NCBI GenBank assembly: GCA_964633285.1
Contig: CAZWGA010000015.1
Location: forward strand, 34,616-98,615
Direction of reading: 5' to 3'
From: 20CM-2-55-15 sp964633285
GTDB lineage: Bacteria; Acidobacteriota; Terriglobia; 20CM-2-55-15
Length of the DNA stretch: 64,000 bases
Positions 27,343-36,143 of this stretch are shown here, in pieces. The notes beneath the pieces were generated by a model. The model was given only the letters and a program-made list of their open reading frames with translations, had not been told where the DNA came from and made no database searches. How positions within the stretch are numbered: the stretch's first letter is position 1; each line of letters starts with the position of its first letter. Position numbers and translations under genes: made by a program.

Positions 27343-28259
27343 CAATTCCTTTCTGCTCGCGGCGCAAGAACCTTGAGCGCGCCGGGTTCGCAGTGCAACT
27401 CGACGGGCGTGGCCGATCCCGGCAGTTCGCCATCCAGCGCCACAGGAAGCTCCTGCGGAAATCCTTCAATGCGCACCCACGAACTGACGCCGAAGAGAAC
27501 TTCCGGCATTGAACCGTGCGTGCCCGCAAGTATTTTTGGAAATTGACCGAGCAGTCGAAGGCGCCCGGTCCGCCGCACGATGCACAGATCCAAAGCACCG
27601 TCATCGATGCGGGCAGACGGAGTCACTTTGAACCCGCCGCCGTAGCTTCGGGTATTGGTCACCGCGGCAAACATGATTTCCCCTTCGAATTCGCCGCCGT
27701 CCCAGAGAATCCGCGCAGGCCGCGGCTGGTATGCGGCGAGCGCGCGCAGTACAGAAACAATGTTCAGCGCTTTCGACCGTGGAAACGGAGAAGCATGAAT
27801 GAATCTCAGAGCGAGTTCGTCCAGTCCGACGGTCGCAACGCAGCAATAGCGCCGCCCGCTGGGAGCGGCTCTGACAACATCGACATAACGCGCGGCGCCG
27901 TTTAGCAATACGGCGAAGGCTCCCGTCATGTCGGATGGAACGCCGATTTGAGCCGCGAAATCGTTACCCGAGCCCGACGGCAGAATTCCGATCGGCACCC
28001 GGTTGACTCCTTCGATGGCCTCGAGCGCGATCGCAACCGTGCCGTCGCCGCCGGCAAGACCCAGCGCATCGATGTCCTCTTCCTGCGATGCGCGCACGAG
28101 ATCGCAGAGGTGCCGCGCGGACCGGCTCTCCACAATTTCCAATGACACTCCGTCGTAGCCGGCATCGAGCAAACCCGATCGCTTTAACGCTCGCGCTCCG
28201 CGGCCGGACCGGGCTGTTGGATTCACAATCACGCGGATACGTTTTCGAGCGTGCGCCAC
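27342..28259 (-). CDS. diacylglycerol-kinase-family lipid kinase
   Basis: 305 residues from a GTG at 28257-28259, chosen because AAGGAG lies five bases upstream and the domain starts there (RIRVIVNPTARSGRG); the open frame extends much further up but only through the neighbouring gene. The catalytic loop GGDGT is at residues 70-74, followed by PIGILPSGSGNDFAAQIG. The C-terminal domain contains ITNTRSYGGGFKVTP-like VTNTRSYGGGFKVTPSARID and DGALDL. YegS/DgkB relatives phosphorylate diacylglycerol or other lipid alcohols at the membrane. It begins 8 nt after the DUF2156 gene. Confidence 0.9.
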   Translation of the reverse strand: MAHARKRIRVIVNPTARSGRGARALKRSGLLDAGYDGVSLEIVESRSARHLCDLVRASQEEDIDALGLAGGDGTVAIALEAIEGVNRVPIGILPSGSGNDFAAQIGVPSDMTGAFAVLLNGAARYVDVVRAAPSGRRYCCVATVGLDELALRFIHASPFPRSKALNIVSVLRALAAYQPRPARILWDGGEFEGEIMFAAVTNTRSYGGGFKVTPSARIDDGALDLCIVRRTGRLRLLGQFPKILAGTHGSMPEVLFGVSSWVRIEGFPQELPVALDGELPGSATPVELHCEPGALKVLAPRAERN

Positions 28260-28267
28260 AATGCTCC

Positions 28268-29269
28268 TTATATCGAGCGCGTCAGGATCAACAGATCCAT
28301 AACTGCCGGCAGTGAGAACGGTTTGAAAGCAATGTATTCCCGCTCGACGATGCCGGGCGCCCACTTCATCTTGTAGTCCGCCTGACGCCGCGATGGGTAG
28401 ATCGCTTCTCCATAACGGCCCAGCAACCGCAGAATGTAAAAAAGCAATGCGCTGTCTCCTTCGCCCTTCCTGTCGTCCACAACAAACGGAGTGAAACCGA
28501 AATGAAGGTAAGCCGCTCCGTCCGCCGCGAGCTGCTCCATCGCGTGCGCATTGCACAATTCCATGGCTCCCGCAGGCGTTCCCGGCAGCCGCCGCGTGAG
28601 ATCGTGCAAATAGCCCGGCCGCGCACCCCAGACGGGCACATAGGTAATGAAACCGGTGATGCCGCCTTCCGGCGTGACCACGACAAAGATGCGGCGCTCT
28701 CTGTCCTCCGGTCCGCCGAGTTCACCGATCATGAAATCGAGTTCCTGCTTTTTCTTGGCGAGAAGCCATTCATGACCGATGCGCTGCAACCGCTCGAACG
28801 TTCTTTCATCCGATGGAATATCGCGGCCCACTTCGAAAATGCGCAGACCCGCTTCGCGGGCGCGCTTGATCTTATTGCGAAGCTTGAGGCGGCGGGATCC
28901 ATTGAACGAAAACCCAGGAAGGAACAATGCATATGTGGAACCAAACTGACTGACAGTAAAACCACGGCTTCGAAAAAGGCCGGCCTGCGACTGTGGAATC
29001 TGAACGCCGACAACACCGCGGCCGCTCTTTTCGGCATCAGCAGTGAACGCATCCAGCAGCGGCTCCATGTGTTCTTTCTCAGCATGAACTCCGCCGAGAA
29101 AGACGCGACGCCTTCCGCGGTCGCGATAAGCGATAAAGCCTCGAAGGCCATCGACAGTGAAACGGCTGTTACGCGGCGAAAGAGCAAAATATCCGGACGG
29201 ATGATCGAGAACTTCCCTCGGATCGAATGCGGCGGCCGGATGGGAAGGAGATAACTGTGTGCCGATCAT
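28268..29269 (-). CDS. DUF2156 / MprF C-terminal-like (GNAT-fold) transferase
   Basis: 333 residues, soluble. It matches the soluble synthase half of lysylphosphatidylglycerol synthase MprF: PSGYFALSPRNSRFTVDGLR, GFIAYRDRGRRRVFLGG, KLRNKIKRAREAGLRIFEV, RRIFVVVTPEGGITGFITYV and YLHFGFTPF. The flippase membrane half is absent. MprF-type enzymes transfer an aminoacyl group from tRNA to a lipid headgroup; a stand-alone domain here could aminoacylate or acylate the product of the locus. Its ATG overlaps the upstream stop by 4 nt. Confidence 0.85.
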   Translation of the reverse strand: MIGTQLSPSHPAAAFDPREVLDHPSGYFALSPRNSRFTVDGLRGFIAYRDRGRRRVFLGGVHAEKEHMEPLLDAFTADAEKSGRGVVGVQIPQSQAGLFRSRGFTVSQFGSTYALFLPGFSFNGSRRLKLRNKIKRAREAGLRIFEVGRDIPSDERTFERLQRIGHEWLLAKKKQELDFMIGELGGPEDRERRIFVVVTPEGGITGFITYVPVWGARPGYLHDLTRRLPGTPAGAMELCNAHAMEQLAADGAAYLHFGFTPFVVDDRKGEGDSALLFYILRLLGRYGEAIYPSRRQADYKMKWAPGIVEREYIAFKPFSLPAVMDLLILTRSI

Positions 29270-29691
29270 GGCCGCCCTGTCCCGCCGATCTCTGCCGGCT
29301 CAAACGGCAGCAGCACGGGTTTGTAGAAATTGCCGAAGAAACCGCGGTCGCCCGACAAATGAATAGGAAATGCAAGCATCGCCCATTCCAGCCGGCCAGC
29401 CGCCAGCATCCAAAGCGCTGCCGCGATTCCAGCCGTGAGATAGCTGTGCGTCACGTTATAAAGATGATGGTAGAGCGGATGAATCTTTGCGCCACGCGCG
29501 CGTCGATAAGCGATCGCGCCCGGGATATATCCGACAAGATCGATGATCGAGAACGCGAACGCAAATCTCCACCACGCGACCTCGTTCCAGTGTGAAAGCA
29601 CCAAAACAGACAGCGCGATAACGGCGGAGACATGTTCTGCCCGGACCCAGAGCCACGTTTCCCGCGTGTGAAAACGATTCTTGGTATCCAT
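29266..29691 (-). CDS. small polytopic His-rich membrane protein, function unknown
   Basis: 141 residues from the ATG at 29689-29691 (a GTG one codon upstream is possible). Three to four membrane helices. A His-rich loop IHPLYHHLYNVTHSYLTAGI and FPIHLSGDRGFFGNFYKP near the C-terminus suggest metal binding at the membrane face. I do not recognise the family. It sits between the diiron protein and the DUF2156 protein with no spacing, so it is translationally coupled to both. Confidence 0.7.
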   Translation of the reverse strand: MDTKNRFHTRETWLWVRAEHVSAVIALSVLVLSHWNEVAWWRFAFAFSIIDLVGYIPGAIAYRRARGAKIHPLYHHLYNVTHSYLTAGIAAALWMLAAGRLEWAMLAFPIHLSGDRGFFGNFYKPVLLPFEPAEIGGTGRP

Positions 29692-29694
29692 CAC

Positions 29695-30552
29695 TCAATC
29701 CAGTCCAGCTCGCGCGATCAGACTCCGGTGTTCTGTGTCGATGCTCGCCTGAATCATCGCGACCTGATCCTCGTAGGGAGTCTCGGCAATGCGTTTCCCG
29801 GTTGCGAGTTCGGCTCCCGCAAAATACTCCGGATAACGCCGGGCGACGGCATCGAAGATTCCCACGAATTTGCGGATGTAGTATTTGAAAACGCCGTTCA
29901 TCGCTGTTCGAGCTTCGGCGCACAGTGTGGAAACACGCGCCCGGCGGCCGGGATCACCCGCAAGAAGCGTTCGCGTGAGAGCGGCTCCAAACGCCACATG
30001 ACGCGTTTCGTCCGTAAAGGCTCCGCGCACGAGCTTCGCGAGATATGGATCGAGCGGCTGCCAGTAGCGCTCTTCGTAAGAGTAGAGAGGGTGGGCCATG
30101 CCTTCGAGGATGAGATTCATCAGAACCATGGCTTCCACAAACGATCCACCGTCGGCAACCTCGTAGCACCGGTCCAGAAAATCACGCAGTGGCGGAATGA
30201 GAATTCCATCGATGGCATCTGCCGCCGGTTTGCCGGAGGCGGCGCTGGTGAGTTCCAGCCGCCGCCGAAAAACCTCGAGATGACGCGCTTCGTCAAGAGT
30301 CTGCTGCGCTGCGAAACTCAATGCGTCTTCTGTCGGCGCAAGCCGCGTGAGCGCGCCGGAAACACGCAAAGAGGCTTCCTCAAAAACAACGAAGAGCGCG
30401 AGATCCAACCGGTGTACTTCCGCGATGGGCCGCGAATCCGTAATCAACGGGGGAAGCTGCTCGCCCAAGGCATCCAGACTTTCGCTTTCGCGAGCCCACT
30501 GGCGGGCTGCGACCGAATCCACCCAGTGCGCAATGGAAAGATCAATCGGCAT
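29695..30552 (-). CDS. ferritin-like diiron oxygenase-type protein
   Basis: 285 residues from the ATG at 30550-30552, which has GGAGG nine bases upstream; it overlaps the permease gene by 11 nt. Four-helix diiron pattern: E58/E59 (FEEASLR), E88-x2-H91 (DEARH), E150 (LILEGMAH) and E182-x2-H185 (DETRHVAFG). These are the E, ExxH, E, ExxH ligands of R2-like, AurF-like N-oxygenase and related enzymes. Possible roles are oxygenation of an amine or an aliphatic chain. The aldehyde-deformylating oxygenase that partners acyl-ACP reductase in cyanobacteria is also a ferritin-like diiron protein, but sequence similarity to it is not evident. Confidence 0.8.
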   Translation of the reverse strand: MPIDLSIAHWVDSVAARQWARESESLDALGEQLPPLITDSRPIAEVHRLDLALFVVFEEASLRVSGALTRLAPTEDALSFAAQQTLDEARHLEVFRRRLELTSAASGKPAADAIDGILIPPLRDFLDRCYEVADGGSFVEAMVLMNLILEGMAHPLYSYEERYWQPLDPYLAKLVRGAFTDETRHVAFGAALTRTLLAGDPGRRARVSTLCAEARTAMNGVFKYYIRKFVGIFDAVARRYPEYFAGAELATGKRIAETPYEDQVAMIQASIDTEHRSLIARAGLD

Positions 30553-31897
30553 GTGCAACCTCCTGCCCGGCGGGCGCGCGGCGCGCGTGATGAGAAAGAG
30601 AGAATTTCCTGAAAGCAAACCACGCCGCCGCGGCATATGCGAAGCCGCAAAGAACCAGCGCTGCCGGCGCTGCTTTCCCCCCACTCACAAGAACAGCGGC
30701 ACCACCCAGACCGGCAAGCATCAGCGAAAGCAAAACACCCGCCGCTTGCCAAGCGGCATGGCGTCCGGGTTCGCGGAATGGTGCTCGCCCACGAGCCCAC
30801 ATGGATGCCGCATAGACAACGCACACGGAAAAGGCTCCAGCGAGGATTGACGCATCGAACACATTTCCCCACGTGATGACTCCGGTAGAAACGATCGCAA
30901 GGACCAGAAGGATGTCCAAAGCCCGCCGCGGTACCAGCGTTCGCGCGTCAATCCGCGACAGGCCGTGCGGCAGCACCCGCTGCGACGCAAGCGCCTGCAC
31001 GAAACGGGACAGCGTGAGCAACGCGCCGTTCAGCGAAGTAAACGACGCCAACAGAGAAAGAACAGCCGCAGCTATTACCGCCCATGGCCCGCCCTCCTGA
31101 GACGCGATCGCGAGTTGCGGCAAGGTACGCAAATTGGAGGCGTCGGCGCTTGCTGAAAGGCACGAAAAGCCGAGAGATACGAGGCCATAGAAGGCAGCCA
31201 GAATCCAGACGCTTCTGCTGAGGGCCTTCCGGATCGCTCGAGAGTCTCGAGCAATCTCCGCATGCGACACAATGAACTCGAATCCCATGAAGAGAAAGAA
31301 TGCCTCGCCTGCAGCCGCGACGAAGCGCGCGAGACTCGGAGCGGCGGGCAAGAGCCTCGCGTGAAGCTCACCGCGCATGACAGCGCCGAAAACCGCGGCC
31401 ACACTAAGAACGGCGAGGCCGCCCACCAGCAGCCAGGTGGCGGCTGCTTGTGTGCCGTAGCCTATGCGGATTCCGGACCGGCAAAGCCACCATGTTCCGA
31501 TAAGGAAACCGAGAGCGCCGGCCGCAGGCGGTACAAGGAACAGCCGCGAAACCAGCAACCCGACGATCGTTGCTTCCGCGCCGGCGAGAAAGAGCGTCAG
31601 TAGTACATACGGAGCAGCAAGGCCGATTCCCCAGGATCGGCCAAGGCCGCGAGAGAGATACGCGAGCAGTCCGGCGCCGCTCGGAACAACATCATTCATT
31701 CTCGCGAAGGCCCGCGCCAGCGCAATGCAACAGACGCCGGCCGTGAGAATCGCGGCTGCGGACCAGACGCCTCCCACAAGGCGTTCGATCTGAAATAATC
31801 CCGCAATACAGACCGAAGCGATCGCCGTGCCGCAGCCTGTTGCCACAAGGGCTCCGGTTCCGGGCGCACGCTCAGGGAAACGTTTTAATTCGGACAT
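30542..31897 (-). CDS. APC-family amino acid/amine permease
   Basis: 451 residues, about twelve membrane helices. GTGALVATGCGTAIASVCIA at helix 1 is the APC superfamily start; AFFLFMGFEFIVSHAEIARD carries the conserved helix-6 region (FxGFExxxxxAEE-type); SLNGALLTLSRFVQALASQR follows in helix 8. It likely transports an amino acid, polyamine or amine. Within an aminotransferase-led operon it may supply the amino donor or export a product. Overlaps SCP2-like by 13 nt and the diiron gene by 11 nt. Confidence 0.85.
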   Translation of the reverse strand: MSELKRFPERAPGTGALVATGCGTAIASVCIAGLFQIERLVGGVWSAAAILTAGVCCIALARAFARMNDVVPSGAGLLAYLSRGLGRSWGIGLAAPYVLLTLFLAGAEATIVGLLVSRLFLVPPAAGALGFLIGTWWLCRSGIRIGYGTQAAATWLLVGGLAVLSVAAVFGAVMRGELHARLLPAAPSLARFVAAAGEAFFLFMGFEFIVSHAEIARDSRAIRKALSRSVWILAAFYGLVSLGFSCLSASADASNLRTLPQLAIASQEGGPWAVIAAAVLSLLASFTSLNGALLTLSRFVQALASQRVLPHGLSRIDARTLVPRRALDILLVLAIVSTGVITWGNVFDASILAGAFSVCVVYAASMWARGRAPFREPGRHAAWQAAGVLLSLMLAGLGGAAVLVSGGKAAPAALVLCGFAYAAAAWFAFRKFSLSHHARRAPAGQEVAHAD

Positions 31898-32238
31898 AGC
31901 ATGGCCGCGATGTAATCGAGACGCAAAAAATCGGCTTCGGGGCCCCTCACCGTCAAATCACCGAACATATACGGCTCATTCGGACTAAGCCGCAGTTCAA
32001 GAATGTCGCGAAGAACAGCGCTTTCCGAAGCGACCACCACATCCGCGCCGGAACTGCCTTCACGCACATCAGCGACACGGCCGTCCACAACATGAATGGT
32101 TATCGCTTCGTTCGAATCCGTGGATACAAGCGCGATAACGCGAGTCCATCCGCGCTGTTCTGCGACAAGCTTCTCGTGCGCGTTATAAATCCCCGCAAAA
32201 CCAGCGGCGGCGGCAACCAGGCTGCTCATAAGCGGCAT
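31885..32238 (-). CDS. SCP2-like sterol/lipid-carrier domain protein
   Basis: 117 residues; an internal ATG at 32229 would drop three. The strand-helix pattern ITIHVVDGRVADVREG, ADVVVASESAVLRDILELRL, NEPYMFGDLTVRGPEADFLR matches the SCP2 fold, especially the segment before the terminal helix (YMFGDLTVRGP). SCP2 proteins hold acyl-CoAs or other lipids in a hydrophobic tunnel. It overlaps the aminotransferase-reductase gene upstream by 13 nt, suggesting it handles that enzyme's lipid substrate or product. Confidence 0.7.
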   Translation of the reverse strand: MPLMSSLVAAAAGFAGIYNAHEKLVAEQRGWTRVIALVSTDSNEAITIHVVDGRVADVREGSSGADVVVASESAVLRDILELRLSPNEPYMFGDLTVRGPEADFLRLDYIAAMLCPN

Positions 32239-34634
32239 GCCTCGCGCACTTCGAATGTGGATCTGAAACCGTGACGGGCGGCGAGCGCCATCATGTCATC
32301 GGCTTCGCGCACACTGATGTCGTTCCCGATGCTGCGATCTCGTGTCTCTCCTTCGAGAGCGAGAAGAATGGTTTCGGAAAGACATGCGAGCTGGACACCG
32401 TCCGGGAAACCCTGGAGGTTTCCGCCGCCGAAGCGTATGCGGGAATCCGGCAAAGCAACGAGGCCGCCGTCGATCACGGTAATATCGCCGCGCGATCGCA
32501 TGGCGGCCGAAGTGTCCTGTGGACGCGCCACGTCGCACACGATCGCGCCGGGCGAAATCGGCGCGTTATCGAGTATTGGATGACCCGCGCCTGTTGCTGT
32601 CAGAATGAGGTCGCAGCCAGCCAGAGCTTCCAGGCCACCGAGTTCAATGAAAATGTTTCCATTGGTCAAACGCAGGTCGCCGGCAAATCGCTGCAGCCGC
32701 GTCAAGCCGGACGTTGGATTGCCGATCAACACGAGCCGCCGTGGATGCTCTCGCGCGAACAAGCGCGCGCACAGAGCGCCGACCGATCCTCGCGCTCCAA
32801 CGACGGCAACCGCCGCCTGATGGAGCGCGAGGCCTTTGCGCTCGAGCATCTCGCGCGCGGATGAAAAAGCCATTCCCGCCGTCAGGGCGTTGCCTGTCGT
32901 AACGGCAATCCCACGGCCCGTCACGGCGGCGCCTCTGGCGCTGTATGCGGTCGTGTATCCCCCCAAGCCGATGATTTTCGCGCCCAATGACGCTGCCAGA
33001 TCCACGGCCCGAACAATTTCCTGCCTGACGCGCGTGACACCTCTTCGCGCCATTTCATCCGGCAGCAGCGGCAGCGCAAGGATCACGCCCTCCGCACATG
33101 CGCCCGTCTCCGAACGGATGGCCGGCGCCTGCATCATTACTCCTGCAGGAAGCTGCGAGGTGTAGTCGCAAAACCGGGAGAGTTCATCCGGCGTCAAATG
33201 GCGAAGCCAAGGCTCCGTCGTGGCGACATCTTCCGGGGATGTGTAGTGAATCAGAAATGCATAGTCCACATGCTGCCGGTGCTGCACCGGAGGCATGAAT
33301 AACGGCGCTTCTGCTGAACGGGTATCGACACGGCCGTCTTCATCGATCGCCCCAATCCCGCGCACGATCGTCTCTGCCGCATTCCGGTCCAGCATGCCGC
33401 AGACACGCTCGATGCCGTCCAACGCGAAATCGAGGTCGTTATCTTCGATCACGAGGGGTGGAACGATGCGGAGAACGTTGGAATCGCCCAGCGCCGGCAC
33501 AACAAGAACGGAGGCGTACTCCGCAATCGCGGAAGCTACAGCATAGGCATAAAAACCCTGGTGTTGCATGTATGACAAAAGGGCGCTGTCTTCCACGTCG
33601 GGCCGCTGAAGCTCGATCGCAGCCAGCAAGCCGCGGCCCCGTACTTCGCGAATAACATTGGAATATCTCGCCGCGATCCGGTGGAGCCGCGACATCAGAT
33701 AATCTCCCTGCCGCGCCACCTTCAGGCAAAATTCGCCGCTGGTCAGTTGATTCAGAACCGCCAGACCGGCGCGGCACGCCACATTATTGTTGGCGAACGT
33801 CGATGAGTGAGTCAGCGCGAACCGCTCATCCCAGAACTCGGCGGAACAAAGGCACGCGCCAAGCGGGAACAAACCTCCACCGAGACCTTTCGCCAGAAGC
33901 AGAAGATCCGGGGAAACGTCGTCATGCTCGCAGGCAAACAAGCGTCCGGTTCGGCCAAGTCCTGTTTGGATTTCATCAAAAACAAGAGCCGCGCCGTACT
34001 GCGAGCAGACATCCCGAGCCTGACGCAGATAACCTGGAGGAGGCAGAAACACTCCGCGTTCTCCCTGAACAGGCTCGATCAGGAACGCCGCAATCCGGTC
34101 TCCGTCGCGTTCGAACCGCTCCCGTAAGGCTTCGATGTCGCCAAAGCGAACGCGCTCGAATCCATCGGGACGAGGACCGAATAAGGAACTGCCATGGCGG
34201 ACATCGGTTGCAGACAACGCGCCCAGGGTCTTGCCATGAAAGCCGCCCGTCGCCGAAAGGATGATGGGCCGTCCGGTTCGAGCGCGCACCAGTTTGATGG
34301 CCGCTTCGACAGTTTCGGCGCCAGACGTTGTGAAAGTACATCGCGCGAGATGTCCCGGCGCGAGACGCGTTAATTCGCGCGCAAGCGCTTCAGCATGCGG
34401 CGCGTTGTACGGCTGCACCATCGCCGGTTCGCTGCCGTCCAGGGCCGCGCGCACAGCGGCAGCAACTACGGGAGCATTGTGACCAAAGGCGACAGCCCCA
34501 TATTGAGCGTAGCAATCCAGAAACCGCCGGCCCTCGTTATCCCAAAGCCAGACGCCTTCTCCCTTCACCCATGTGCGGTCCATGCGGCAGAGGCTTCGCA
34601 ACCGATCGAGGGTCGGATTCAGCGGATTTGTCAT
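32226..34634 (-). CDS. fusion: class-III aminotransferase + acyl-ACP-reductase-like domain
   Basis: 802 residues. Residues 1-425 form a class-III PLP aminotransferase: TTSGAETVEAAIKLVRARTG, GGFHGKTLGAL, D220 (LVFDEIQTGLGRTGR) and the PLP lysine K249 (LLLAKGLGGG). Residues 455-800 resemble cyanobacterial long-chain acyl-ACP reductase (AAR): LGAKIIGLGGYTTAYSARGA, a Rossmann site at 611-625 (VVGARGSVGALCARL), and C751 in VQLACLSETILLALEG, which lines up (from memory) with catalytic Cys294 of the Synechococcus enzyme; the ending RHGFRSTFEV also fits. Expected chemistry: acyl thioester to aldehyde, then to amine. First gene of a ten-gene overlapping operon and divergent from the P450. Confidence 0.88.
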   Translation of the reverse strand: MTNPLNPTLDRLRSLCRMDRTWVKGEGVWLWDNEGRRFLDCYAQYGAVAFGHNAPVVAAAVRAALDGSEPAMVQPYNAPHAEALARELTRLAPGHLARCTFTTSGAETVEAAIKLVRARTGRPIILSATGGFHGKTLGALSATDVRHGSSLFGPRPDGFERVRFGDIEALRERFERDGDRIAAFLIEPVQGERGVFLPPPGYLRQARDVCSQYGAALVFDEIQTGLGRTGRLFACEHDDVSPDLLLLAKGLGGGLFPLGACLCSAEFWDERFALTHSSTFANNNVACRAGLAVLNQLTSGEFCLKVARQGDYLMSRLHRIAARYSNVIREVRGRGLLAAIELQRPDVEDSALLSYMQHQGFYAYAVASAIAEYASVLVVPALGDSNVLRIVPPLVIEDNDLDFALDGIERVCGMLDRNAAETIVRGIGAIDEDGRVDTRSAEAPLFMPPVQHRQHVDYAFLIHYTSPEDVATTEPWLRHLTPDELSRFCDYTSQLPAGVMMQAPAIRSETGACAEGVILALPLLPDEMARRGVTRVRQEIVRAVDLAASLGAKIIGLGGYTTAYSARGAAVTGRGIAVTTGNALTAGMAFSSAREMLERKGLALHQAAVAVVGARGSVGALCARLFAREHPRRLVLIGNPTSGLTRLQRFAGDLRLTNGNIFIELGGLEALAGCDLILTATGAGHPILDNAPISPGAIVCDVARPQDTSAAMRSRGDITVIDGGLVALPDSRIRFGGGNLQGFPDGVQLACLSETILLALEGETRDRSIGNDISVREADDMMALAARHGFRSTFEVREACRL

Positions 34635-34760
34635 AGAAGATGCTGCGTGAGGGGTGCGTTTATATCACTTCTCATTTTCACGCGCAATCGCAGCGGGCTC
34701 GTTGCGCGTTCCTGTCAACGTCTACTAAGCTACGTGCATTTCACAAGGAAGGATCTGGTC

Positions 34761-36143
34761 ATGACGCTGCGATCGGCTCGTACACTGCCATCCGGGCCGC
34801 GGTTCAGCCCGCTGCAGATGTGGCGTTACATCAGCGACCCGTGCCGTTTTTATAAACGATGCGCGGCGCAATTCGGAGATGTGTTTACCGTACCGACTTT
34901 TCTCGGCACCGTTGTCGTATGCGGTCATCCCGACGGAATTCGTTCTATTTTTTCAGTCGATCCGGACAGCGTCGAACGTTTTTCGACGGATGCGGTCGCG
35001 CCCTTGCTTGGCCCCCATTCCGTTTTGTTGACGAACGGAACCGCGCACCGGAAGGCGCGCAAACTTCTGATTCCTCCTTTTCACGCGGGGCGAATGCACA
35101 CCTACGGCGCCGTCATTCGCGATGCAACCCTGCGCGCGGCAGAGCGATTTCAAACGGGGGACACCGTGGGGATGCAGGAGATCGGTTCTGAAATCTCCAT
35201 CGATGTCATTTTGCGCGCGGTCTTCGGAATCGAAGAACTCGGTTTGCCGGAACTACGGCGGGCCGTGTTAGGTTCGATGAAGTCGATAACTCCGCTTTTG
35301 ATGCTCGCCCGTTTCGCGCGCCGCAGTATTGGAGGACGCGGACCATGGGCGCGCTTCGTTCGAATTCGCGACCAGGTGGACGCGCTGACATACAGCGAAC
35401 TGCAATCCCGGCGCGCCAGGGCCGCGGCTACGGATTCGGCAGCGGAAAACGGCGATATTCTTTCCTTGCTCCTCGAGGCGCGTTACGACGATGGCTCACC
35501 AATGACAGATCAGGAAATTCGCGATCAGCTTCTGACTTTGGTGTTTGCCGGACACGAGACCAGCGGCATCGCACTGGCGTGGGCAGTCTATTGGATCGAT
35601 CGAACACCGCCCGCACGCGAGCGGCTGCTTGCGGAGTTGGACAGCCTTGGCCCCGATCCGGAACCCGATGCGCTCGCTTCCGCTCGGTATCTTGGAGCTG
35701 TTTGTGCGGAGACGCTGCGTCTTTCACCGGTTGTACCCGAAGTGATTCGCCAGCTCCGAAAGCCGCTCGACGTGTGCGGTTTCACGGTGCCCGCCGGAGT
35801 TGCCGTCGCCGCATCGATTGTGCTCGCCCACAGCCGCGAGGCCTCCTATCCTGACGCTGCAGCGTTTCAGCCCGAACGTTTTCTGCAACGCGAGTTCACA
35901 CCTTTCGAATACCTTCCTTTCGGCGGCGGCTCGCGACGCTGTATTGGCGCGGCATTTGCGCTGCACGAAATGAAAATCGTTCTCGGATCTCTTCTTTCAC
36001 GATTCCGTTTGCGAGTCGTTGGCTCCGTTCCACCGCCGGCCCTGAGAAACCTGACCATGGCGCCCGCCGGCGGCATTCCTGTCCGGATCGATGCTCGAAA
36101 CATCAATGCCCGGCCGCGCGAGGCCCTGAGCCGGCATGCCTGA
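34761..36143 (+). CDS. cytochrome P450
   Basis: 460 residues from the ATG at 34761, which has AAGGAAGGA upstream; the open frame extends further 5' only by running antisense through the aminotransferase gene. I-helix oxygen-binding AGHETSG at 263-269, ExxR at E317-R320 (ETLRLSP), heme loop FGGGSRRCIGAAFA with the thiolate C394. No membrane anchor. The type resembles bacterial CYP110/CYP138-like P450s that act on fatty acids or steroids. It is the first gene of a plus-strand unit with two phospholipid enzymes, and its 3' end overlaps the next gene by 8 nt. Confidence 0.93.
   Translation: MTLRSARTLPSGPRFSPLQMWRYISDPCRFYKRCAAQFGDVFTVPTFLGTVVVCGHPDGIRSIFSVDPDSVERFSTDAVAPLLGPHSVLLTNGTAHRKARKLLIPPFHAGRMHTYGAVIRDATLRAAERFQTGDTVGMQEIGSEISIDVILRAVFGIEELGLPELRRAVLGSMKSITPLLMLARFARRSIGGRGPWARFVRIRDQVDALTYSELQSRRARAAATDSAAENGDILSLLLEARYDDGSPMTDQEIRDQLLTLVFAGHETSGIALAWAVYWIDRTPPARERLLAELDSLGPDPEPDALASARYLGAVCAETLRLSPVVPEVIRQLRKPLDVCGFTVPAGVAVAASIVLAHSREASYPDAAAFQPERFLQREFTPFEYLPFGGGSRRCIGAAFALHEMKIVLGSLLSRFRLRVVGSVPPPALRNLTMAPAGGIPVRIDARNINARPREALSRHA

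Noticed and set aside
28260..28556. 99-residue N-terminal extension of the lipid kinase
   Set aside because: Overlaps the DUF2156 gene in another frame; the GTG at 28259 has AAGGAG upstream and starts at the first beta-strand of the domain.
29695..30552. Aldehyde-deformylating oxygenase (alkane synthesis)
   Set aside because: It is a diiron protein near an AAR-like domain, but the ligand spacing and sequence do not resemble cyanobacterial ADO, and the AAR domain is fused to an aminotransferase, which points to an amine instead.
34395..34760. N-terminal extension of the P450 frame
   Set aside because: It runs antisense through the aminotransferase gene; the ATG at 34761 has a ribosome site and starts the P450 fold.
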